Shown piece by piece: positions 55,344-64,000 of a DNA stretch of 64,000 nt (within the stretch, counting starts at the first letter, position 1; each line of letters opens with the position of its first letter). This DNA is from Fonsecaea monophora (taxonomy: Eukaryota > Ascomycota > Eurotiomycetes > Chaetothyriales > Herpotrichiellaceae), in assembly GCF_001642475.1 (NCBI RefSeq), contig NW_019173933.1:248001-312000 (forward strand), given 5' to 3'. The notes beneath the pieces are model-generated. The model saw nothing but the letters and a program-made list of their open reading frames with translations, was not told where the DNA came from and searched no databases. The position numbers and the translations under genes were made by a program.

Positions 55344-58300
55344 AGCGGGCCACTCTTGTTGGTTACCGGGTTCGCCGGTTATTTTGAGCAAGAAAACGCA
55401 TTCTATGGTGTTTTGAGTCAGGTCGGGGTTTACTGGGTGCGGTTGTGGCGGCAGATGGATCAGAGGATTGATTCACCCTTTTCTTCTCTATTCCTCTTCC
55501 TCTTGCAGCGGCCAAGCGACAAAAAGAAAAAGAGCGGAAATCCTCCTCGAAACTACACGGTTTCTTTCCGCCCCCAACTCGACTGATCCAACCTGCACAA
55601 CGGCGCAAATATTGCTCCGGCATAACCACGGGGTCGGCGACTTTTTTGAACGGCGATGATGCTCTTGTCTCCAGCAGGAAGACGAAACGTGCGTTACTCA
55701 CGAAGGAAGTCTCGCCACTCTCTTGTTCAGATAGACAGACAGCTCTCGGGGTCCGAGTCCACAGCTGAGGTCGCGCAACCTGGTTGTGGGCACATTTCTC
55801 CTAGGATAAAGGAAGAGGAGAGAAAAAAAACATCCAATGAGAATAAAGAAGAAACAGTCGTAGATATAATACCCCCGAATATGTATCCGTACGTGTGCCC
55901 CGGTACTGCTAGCCTGGCTGTGACCTTAAAGTCATCAATTCACTCCAGTCAAAAGTTCAAATTGAGTCGAAGTGGTCGGCTATTGTCGCTTGTAGGAGCA
56001 TGCCGATGTACCAAAAGCACCTGGATACCAGACGAGACAAGACCCGTGCGTCTCAGGTCCAGGGACTTGACACTACATGTATCAGGCGTCCCAGGCACGC
56101 CAGCTGAATGTTGCCAGTAGATTAAAGCTGCAACAAAAGGACCAAAATGGAGTATTCTCGTAGATGACTATGCATTATACATTTCATTCATACCTACCTG
56201 TTCACCGACATCAGCACCCTAAGCTGTCTTCTTTCCATTTTGAATCCACCAGCGGCTATTTCTCGTACATCAGGCAAACTATTCACACCGTTTCAATTGG
56301 AATCTCGTGATGGTCATGTATACATACATAGACAGTGCACTGTAGCAAACCAATCAACTACAGCCAAGCTCATATCATCACGTCTGGGAGGGTGTGTCAG
56401 CCACTGCAAAGAGTTGTTGGGCAGCGCGAACGTAGTGGTGAAACAGCTATATGCCATCCTATCCCATCCTTCCTCTCTCGACAACATCCCATCATTGGTC
56501 TGGAGAGTAGCCGGCATGCCGAGACGTCATATGCAAGGGCATCATGTCCAGGCTTGCCAGGGTGACCTGCAGTCAGCCCTAAATCCTGCCTCTCGCACTT
56601 TCTACCTAAAACGCACGTTGGCGCAGCCACACTACCTCCAGCTTCGTGTTTGTCATGCAGCCTCTCCAGAGACGTCATCATTCTTATTGGCGTGGTCTCG
56701 CGTGGTTGGATCTTTCGTCTAACATTCTGGTGAGAGGGCTGATACAAGGGCGAGGCTGAACCTCCCTGGACATTTTAAGGCGGCTGGCGGTCATTGGTTG
56801 GGCACGTCAGCTAACTAGGTGGTTATGAGACCAACAGAACAAAAGAGCAGTAAAAACGTCGAGTTGGAGTTAGAGAGCATTGCCGCAAGCTGCAATCCTC
56901 CATTCAAGTGCCGATGTTGTACTCGTAGATCATGACGAGCTCATTCTGGGCTCAGAACACAGTACCTGTACCATCCAGCTGCCGATCGTGATGACAGGCT
57001 GTTAATCTCCCTTGTAGGTAGTAAGCTCGATACGAACAGGTCAATCTGCCCTAGTCGATCGCACGATGCCGGATTTATTTCTCCTTTGTTGATAGTTAAT
57101 AGTTGCTGCTGCATCTCGACCATGTTACTCTCAATTGCAGGCGCACTACAACTGGCGCAGCATTCGATATCGGCCCCATACACAAATAGGGTAAATGGTT
57201 TGCGAATTTTGACGAGCCCGGAAGCAGAGCCCAGAGGAATTCCTAACCTGGATATTCACTATGACTCGCCGAGCCGGAAACTAAAACCCATTCTTTGTGA
57301 GTAAGCTCCCGCAACGTTCTTTTGTTATGTTCTGCATTGGCGACTTGGAGGGCACCGAAAGGAAGGGTTGTAGAAGCAGATGGGTGGAAATGCGCGTGAT
57401 CGGAAGACAGTGTCGATGAGTAAAGGCTGGTAAGAGTATCTGCTGGCCCCAAGGAAAGCCGTAGTCTGCTCTGGGTAGGTGCTGGTCTTTGCCCACATGG
57501 TTAAGAGCGTCGTAGAAAGCTCCCAGCACCTTGACTGGATGTCGGCGACCAAGAGTAATCACCTCGTAGTCTGTTTCCCATCCCAATTAGGGCTGATTAG
57601 TCACTTAGCATGTAAATAGAGCGGAAGCAAGGAGGAGCCACGCTTCTGTTTGATCCCCTAGGGCTGAAAGTCACGCCCGTCGATAGTGGGAGACCCGGCA
57701 GCTAACTGTAGGCCCGATGACAGGGTGTGGCTCGGTTGAGGACAGCGGGAGACGGTCGTGAGTGGACTGCACCACCAAAATGCTCCCCCTAATGATACGG
57801 TGGCTCCAACTAGACGGCATGGCAACCCAGGGGGGGCCGGAAGGGAAGATTGACTCGACGTGTTGGCCCAAGCCAGAATAGTCTGTGCGCGCGGAGCCAG
57901 CCTCAAGCGACTGGCACTCGGGGTCGTGGATTGCTTTGCATATCTTGGCCAACCATGTGTTTGCGAAACCACCTGAACCTGGCCGCTCCCAGTGGTGACT
58001 CCAGTTCCTGCTTATTATACCTCACCGCCCGCTCTTGTGCTACCTGATCAAGGTTTTGACTGAACCGACCGACTAGGAGGCGGAGCAATACCACCACCTT
58101 CCCGAATCCTAATGCTGGGGGATGCAGTCTTGATGGGGGCACGGGGGGCTACTGGCTGGCAAGTCGGAGAGGAATAGCTCAGAAGTACCGAACTCGACTC
58201 GGTTGCGCAGGGTTGAACCACTCGACCCGCAGTCCAACATTGAGAAGGTGTGTCAAGGCGGTATGCTACCCATTCGCCGTCTTGAGTGACTGCTCGTGGG

Positions 58301-58467
58301 TCATCACGATCCGGTTGTCTTCTGCCGCAACTCTTTAGCCGGTCAAGTTAGCGCCCTATATTATCTAAGGGGCCTTGGATCGGATTCTTATCCTTCTTGT
58401 ATTCTGGACACAACGACTTCAGCAAAGTTCAGCTGGATTTCCAAATGTCCATATTCGTGCGTCCAAG
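55344..58467. other. Gene-poor region
   Basis: About 3.1 kb between plus-strand genes, the longest gap in the window. Open frames are short, mutually contradictory and without domains (largest 160 codons at 56240-56722). No tRNA, transposon termini or repeats were seen. It may hold long 5' and 3' untranslated regions, non-coding RNA or decayed sequence. Confidence 0.4.
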
Positions 58468-60686
58468 ATGGTACCACGAGCCATTGTGGTCGCTGACAGG
58501 CGTCCATCGCCGAGTGGTGAGCAGCGAGCACAGCCAATCGTCAAACCGTGCAAAACGCCCGGGGCTGTCGAGATTCAGAAGCCGGCACAATCTACACTTG
58601 TAGTGCTCGGAGATAGGAGGGCAGAACGGGCACGAGAAAGGAGTAAAGAAAGTGAAAGGCGAAGTGAAAGGTCACCTACAAGATTGAAACGAAGCCATCA
58701 CAAAGTGCGCACCGGCTGCCTGACTTGCAGGTATGGCTTTCCACAAACTTCGCCTCCTTCCTCCTCTTCTCACCACCCACTCTCCAGTCTTCTCCCACTG
58801 CCCATACCCTCTCGCACCGTGTCCTTTTTTACTTCTCTTCTGTCCCTTCCCGAAACCTCGCTGACTCTGAGCAAGACACCGGAGGGTCAAATGTACGTCA
58901 ATCCCCGCTTCCACAGTTCCAAGGATCCGATCCAGCGAAGGAGTATAGCAGCATTGCCATGACTGCTATTCTTGTCGTGTAACCCCGCCTTTTCAATGGG
59001 ATCTTCTCCCGCGCACTTAAACTAACTTGAGTGTTCAATGTGCTAGGCGACGAAACACATCCACGATGCCTACGATGTGCCAAAGCCGGACGAGTATGCG
59101 AAGGCTATACCCAACCAAAAGCAAGTTTGTTAGAGCCATCATCCCGTGGACAACCACTGGTCAGAGGGGTCCTTCCTTGGTTTACCAGCGGCAATCCGAT
59201 TCACTTCTATGATGAGCCTGATCTCATTCGCCCTACCCAGTTCTTCGTGGAATTCACGGCGCCTCGAATTTCCTCCTACTTTACCGAAATGATGGACTCT
59301 TTCGTCGACGATAAAGCCTTGGTTCAGTACTCGTCCAACTCGGCCCGAAACTTTTGGAATCGATTGGTTATCCAAGCAAGTCAGACCCATGCATGTGTCC
59401 GGCATAGTGTTGCTGCATTGAGTAGCCTTCATGAGTGGATCGAGCTCACAAAGCGAACTCCCTGGCAGAACCACACCTTTACCCTCTACTACACCAAAGC
59501 CATCACTGAGATCAATCAGAGCCAAAGCGTCCTGCCCCTCGAGATTATCTTGATCTCGTGCATCCTATTCGCTCACTGTGATTTCCTCATGGGTGCGTCC
59601 GCCGCGGGTTTGACACATTTGAAATCGGGACATCGCATCATTTCCGAGAACAGAAGAAGACAAGCCTCAATTGCACCAGAGATTGCCGAGTTTATCGAAC
59701 CCATAATACGTGGCTTCATGGCGAAGTCGGAAAACTACGCGTTGCGAGAAGAGGCGGGACCCAAGGCCGATCCGGCCAACCCAACAGGAGTTGCAACCTA
59801 TGCGGTGCCAGATATGCCAGAGGTCTTTGAAGACCTAGCGCAAGCAAACAAGCACTTACAACAGGCGGTCTATATGGTCCTTCTTCTTGAACTCGGTAAA
59901 CCATATCATTCGGCGCCAATGGTCCCAGGTGTCCGCAAATACGTTGCCGACTGGGCGAGCGCGTTCGGTCGCTGGAAAGCCACCCTCGAACTTGACGAAC
60001 CGCTCCTGACAGACTGGCAACTACTGTTGCTTGCTCACCATCGGATGGCCCTACTGATTCTGAAAACTCTCCCTCCAGACAATGACAGCAACTACAACCG
60101 CGCCGCGGCAGACTTTCGAATCATGTTTGCCCAATTACGAACCTTCTTACGCAGTGGATATACCACGATGGAAAAAGGGCAGGACAGCAACCTGGTGCTG
60201 AAGGTGCATCTAGGCTTTATCGCGCCGTTGTACTTTATTGCTACGCTGTGCCGAGTTCGCGACATTCGCCGAAACGCACTCGAGGCCTTGCGAGACTTGA
60301 AAGTTGTCGAGGGCCATTGGAACAGTTGCGTGGCTTACGCCGTGGCTAAAACCGTTGTTGAAGTCGAAGAAACATACAGTGAGACTTTGATGAGAGTACA
60401 GCATATCAAGCTCGAAAGTGTCGATCGAGAGAAAGATGGGACTCTTGAGCTAAGATACCACAAGGTGCCAGGAGACGGAACTCACGCCGATGTTGTGACC
60501 AGAAAGATCACAGAGCCTTGCTGTCACCATGAACCGACTACGCAATGGGTAAGAGCTCCTTGTATGTTCTCATGCTTGAACTAACAACTCGACCAGCCGT
60601 TAGTACGTCTTGTCCAGCTTCATGGATTCCAGGCGACGGTCAAACCTCGAAAGCTGAATTGTACATGCAAACGGACGCCAGCGTAA
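58468..60686 (+). CDS. Zn2Cys6 transcription factor
   Basis: Exons 58468-58730, 58876-58892, 59047-60548 and 60597-60686, 623 residues. Exon 2 is a 17-base microexon that supplies the centre of the zinc cluster: CLTC|RHRRVK|CDETHPRCLRCAKAGRVC, with Cys at 84, 87, 94, 101, 104 and 111, the perfect C-x2-C-x6-C-x6-C-x2-C-x6-C spacing. Without it the third Cys is lost. The N-terminal 80 residues are basic and Ser/Glu-rich. The remainder is the alpha-helical fungal regulator domain (FFVEFTAPRISSYFTEMMDS; LLAHHRMALLILKTLPPDND). The last intron (48 bases) replaces a premature end by the tail ATVKPRKLNCTCKRTPA. A nuclear regulator; its targets are unknown. Confidence 0.88.
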
Positions 60687-61630
60687 TGACGGCCAGAAGA
60701 TGTTCTCCCTACCGGGCATGATCAGAAAAAATACCGAACGCAAGGCCAGATAACAATCCCACAACCATACCGTGGCGCAAGTTCAGACGACTATAGTGTT
60801 GAGATGTCAACTCAGCTCAGCTTCCTTCTCGTCAGAGTTGGTATCACCCAACACAGAAACAGCGAATGTCTGCCCATCCGCCGGATCGATCCAGCTGTCA
60901 GCCCTCATATTTACGCCATTGATGCCATCACAGCATCTTTGGTCATCAGCCCCCAAAATGCCGCATGGATGGGATACTTGCACAAGTTCCACAGAATTCC
61001 TTCTTCCGAAGCGATGAACTCGGACTTGGACTCCCTTTCCTAATGTGTACAGGAACCAAAGTGTCTCCCGCTTCCCGCTGAAGAGGTGACATTCCAGAAT
61101 AGTATATCTGAGCGAATCATCTTTCCAGCGGAAGATGATTCTCGCAACAAAACATCCAAAATGTAAAAACAGTGTTGTATATTGTTACCACCTCCATATG
61201 GTAAGAAGCCTCGAGCAAAATTGGGCAGGAAACCTCTTTGCACCTCGGGCATAAGACGTATTGAATGACGATATATGGGACTTGAGACACGTTAAAAGAG
61301 CACAGAGTGTGAGGTATATACGAGACATACATGTAGGTCAAAAAGGTGAATGACAGAAGAAAGGATGAAAAAAACGGGAACGCCGGTCTCCAATTCCAGC
61401 ATTGTGGCAGAATTTATGCCCAGAGGATAGTGTGGCATACCTGTAGCATCCTAGTTGTAGCGTGGGTGTGACGGCTCCGAAGCATAGTATGAGATGCGGT
61501 TTCTGTCTTCAGGTCTGCGATGTTCATTTCCACAGTTATTGTGTCATCTAGCCCTTCTATATACCTCATCGTCGACCTCGTACCATGTCCACAATGTTCT
61601 GGACATCGTGGGCAGCATTGACTCATTGAC
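60687..61630. other. Convergent intergenic region
   Basis: About 940 bases between convergent 3' ends. Nothing recognised. Confidence 0.45.
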
Positions 61631-63638
61631 TCATTTTTGTAATTGCTCCGTCACTATCCGGTTTGGGTCTCTGCGTTCCCTCAAAGTCCCGTTGACATTC
61701 GTCGCCCTGGCATTCCCATTCCCATTCACGTTCTCGTTTATCCTCGTCATGTGTCCATTACTCTTCCCCATTAGACTGGCGTCCCGGTGCTTATCCTTGC
61801 CACTGCTGCTCCCTCTCTTCGCATCGCGAATCTCGTGCACTCTCATATCGAACCCGACCCAGAACCGCCGGTCGCGCCAGGTCACGGTCGTGCCACCCCA
61901 GATTGCCCAGGCCCAGATGGGGAAAGCGAGAGACTCCCGCCCCAGCCAGGCGAGGAGCCAGGCCGAGAAGCTTCGCCGTGAGCGCACGGCGGCGGAAAGA
62001 GGTCGGGCGAACACGGGGAGTCCGAGTCGTCCGTCTTCTGAAGTTTCAAGTGTTGCGGCTGAGGAGTTTGTGTTCGAGGAGTTCGGTGAGGGTGAGAGTG
62101 ACGATGAGGGTTGTGGCGTAGACGTCTCAATGGTTCGGCCTGAGTGCAGTAACAAATACACGGTCCAATCCACCGCCAGCCAGCAGAGGATGCTTACGCA
62201 CCACCACATCCAGAACCGCCCCCACGACTCCCCAGCCCAGCTCTTTGTCCCGCTAAAGGTAGTCAAGCCCCAGGCGCCCATCAGCGAACAGAGAAAACTC
62301 TCTGTGCCAGGCTCAACTAACGTTGCCACAGGCACCGTGAACTTCCTCACCCTCAGCCACCGGACCCGTCGGGATATGTAAGATTGTAGCGACATGGAGT
62401 TGATGGGTTGGATCGCCAGGTCGCCGTATACCAGCCCGTGGTTTCGCATCTTCTTCGGAAGGTCAGGGACCGCTGGCACGGGTGATTTCCACAGCAGGTC
62501 GCCGATGAGATGGTCTTCGCAGATGTTGTGGGAGAAATAGTCGATGCCGATCCGGGTGTGATGAGGGCCCCTGCTCTCTTCGTGATGATCCTTCGCGCCG
62601 CTAATCCTCGTGCTTCTGGCGTCCTCGAGGGCTTTTTGGGCGGTGAGGTGGTCCAAGTGCACTCGTCGGAACATGGTAGATTTTCCCAGGATGCAAGGAG
62701 CCACGGCCACGGTGTTGATGGCAACGTACATCTTTGCATGCGAGGAGGAGAGGAAGAGCTCTTCGACACGGCCGCCAGCACTCCGCTTGAGTTGATCTAG
62801 CTTCGACAGAGTAGCGGTAGTGAGTGTGTTGGCGAGCTGGGGTGATGTGGAAGGACTGTCACTCCGAAACGCAGACTCTGCCACCCGTCCATCAGCCTGG
62901 TCGGTGCGCAGATCCACATCGACTGATATGGGGAGATGATGAACCAATTTGTATGGTGTTGGTGGTGGGTGTCCTTCAGTCGTGAAACCGCATAACCTGT
63001 CAACCATGCGCGCACAAACACCCCGGCCCACCCAGACATTACAGTCCAGGATCCATATGAGATCCCGTTCGCCTGCATCGCGGTATGCTTTGCTCATGTT
63101 CCGTATCTTCGGGTTGGGCCCTAGAGACCTGCGGTAGTAGCTCTCCTCTTCGTCTCCGTTGGCGAGTCCGTCGTCTTCCTCCTCGATGAAGATGCGCGCA
63201 TTGTGCGCCGGGTGGTCGCCCACAACCCTCTCGATGATGCCGTACGCCGGGTCATTTCGCGACGAGACACAAAAGTGCACCGCTATCTTGTCCCGGGGGT
63301 AGTCTTGTCGGAACGTCGACGCGAGACATTCGTACAGGTAGGGTTCGAGGCCCTTGCAGGGTCGAATCACCGTGACATGGGGGACATGGTGCTTTGCCGA
63401 CTCGTCTGCGAGGACGGCGCCCTGTGAAGGCGTCTGGCGATAGTAGAGAAATCTACGTACCTAGTACATTAGCGATCAATCTCAAATTTGGGAGCTTGGT
63501 GGGCCGGGGGTGCCATTTTTGCCCTGGAGAACAAAAGAGGGCGGGCAAGACGCACAGACAAATGTAGCCAATGGCACAGACGCAGGCTATGAAAATGTAC
63601 CACGCGATGCAAATCACCGCGATATGATCTCTGAGCAT
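61631..63638 (-). CDS. Ceramide glucosyltransferase (GT21)
   Basis: Glucosylceramide synthase of the Golgi/ER membrane, which adds glucose from UDP-glucose to ceramide. Exons 63638-63556 and 63452-61631, intron GTGCGT..TAG (103 bases), 634 residues. One N-terminal anchor (IAVICIAWYIFIACVCAIGY), then VTVIRPCKGLEPYLYECLAS. Catalytic motifs in order: D95 (SSRNDPAYG), D164 (WILDCNVW), D341 (NICEDHLIG) and RRVRW at 389-393 for the (Q/R)xxRW box. C-terminal membrane spans are split by a Ser/Asn-rich loop (about residues 475-500) and followed by a hydrophilic tail (about 590-634). A long antisense open frame over this gene is rejected. Confidence 0.92.
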
Positions 63639-63914
63639 GAGTGTAGCATGTCGGACGCAACGAGTGACGGAATGGAGAGAGAAGAAGAGAGCGTGGTTTA
63701 GTGAACTGCACGATCGATACACTACAGCGAGAAATTGATTTAGTGGGTTGATTTCGTCCAAGTAGTCTCGAGTCCCGAAATTTCCGCTTCTGCTTCTAAA
63801 ACCGCGACATCGCCATGTTGTAACACCACCAAAATCATCAAAGACATAATCTACTCTGTAGAAATATAACAAAACTATGGCCTGTGTTGCTGCTCTTCGG
63901 CCATGATGGGTGCG
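63639..63914. other. GT21 promoter region
   Basis: About 280 bases between GT21 and the next minus-strand gene; nothing recognised. Confidence 0.4.
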
Positions 63915-64000
63915 TCAATCTCTTAACCATGCGCGCCGTTTCTCCTCCTTCTTCTCCCTCCGCTTCTCCTTGAACGCTTTTATCTCGGCCTTGCTCAATT
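63915..64000 (-). CDS. 3' end of an unidentified gene with basic C-terminus
   Basis: The minus strand is open from the window edge to TGA at 63915-63917, ending LSKAEIKAFKEKRREKKEEK and RRAWLRD. This Lys/Arg/Glu-rich end resembles the C-termini of nucleolar or RNA-processing proteins, but the fragment is too short to name. It could also be a chance frame, although its composition and position after GT21 favour a real gene. Confidence 0.5.
   Translation of the reverse strand, partial: LSKAEIKAFKEKRREKKEEKRRAWLRD

Noticed and set aside
56240..56722. 160-codon plus-strand open frame
   Set aside because: Translation lacks domain or compositional signal; overlapping frames of similar quality exist.
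61494..62381. 295-codon plus-strand open frame
   Set aside because: Antisense to the C-terminal part of ceramide glucosyltransferase, which is well supported; low-complexity translation.
1..64000. tRNA, rRNA or intact transposon
   Set aside because: No cloverleaf-like element, rRNA segment, terminal inverted repeat or transposase/reverse-transcriptase motif was noticed by eye. A tRNAscan-type search could still find one.

Overview
The window is nuclear DNA of a filamentous ascomycete (Pezizomycotina). Evidence: many short introns (mostly 46-150 bases) with GT..AG ends and CTAAC/CTGAC-like branch sites, compact genes on both strands without operons, nuclear genes for mitochondrial proteins with presequences, a Zn2Cys6 regulator, a VTC polyphosphate subunit and a GT21 ceramide glucosyltransferase. 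The order (Eurotiomycetes/Chaetothyriales or Dothideomycetes) cannot be settled from the sequence alone. All exon limits below were worked out by hand from splice signals and reading frame.

Layout. 1-3.5 kb: 3' part of the glycogen branching enzyme, then a convergent conserved gene of unknown function. 6.2-9.7 kb: two small Myb-like genes. 10.6-14.9 kb: HSP60 and a beta-propeller protein. 15.3-17.4 kb: an APC-family permease. 18.5-19.2 kb: another Myb-like gene. 19.9-25.1 kb: ATP synthase beta, cytochrome c oxidase subunit IV/5 and cofilin, all on the minus strand. 26.5-36.6 kb: an accessory-looking block made almost only of small Myb-like genes plus a C2H2 protein. 37.3-55.3 kb: housekeeping and trafficking genes (Ost-alpha/TMEM184, NUDIX, VTC2/3-like, VPS35, a secreted Ser/Thr-rich protein, a PCI-like protein, an AdipoR/Izh receptor, TRAPPC12-like, DPM1), interrupted by a decayed Zn2Cys6 gene at 39.0-40.0 kb. 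55.3-58.4 kb: gene-poor. 58.5-63.6 kb: a Zn2Cys6 regulator and GT21 glucosyltransferase. The window ends in the 3' end of an unidentified gene.

The most unusual content is the family of small Myb-like proteins. At least eight members, and perhaps nine, lie within 30 kb, five or six of them next to one another at 26.5-36.6 kb. Four share a phase-2 intron at the same point before the third helix. One locus (26566-27503) carries two homologous first exons of exactly 137 bases each, in the same phase, followed by one shared exon for the third helix and tail. The second copy is also preceded by a good splice acceptor that keeps frame. This locus could make three different proteins by exon choice: a modular DNA-binding domain. 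Function is unknown; a role in DNA binding is inferred from fold-like patterns and basic tails.

Other points: two probable cases of very small exons (17 bases inside a zinc cluster, 11 bases in cofilin), a 38-base intron, an overlapping upstream ORF on the AdipoR-like gene, and a fossil regulator with two lost zinc-cluster cysteines, stops and frameshifts.
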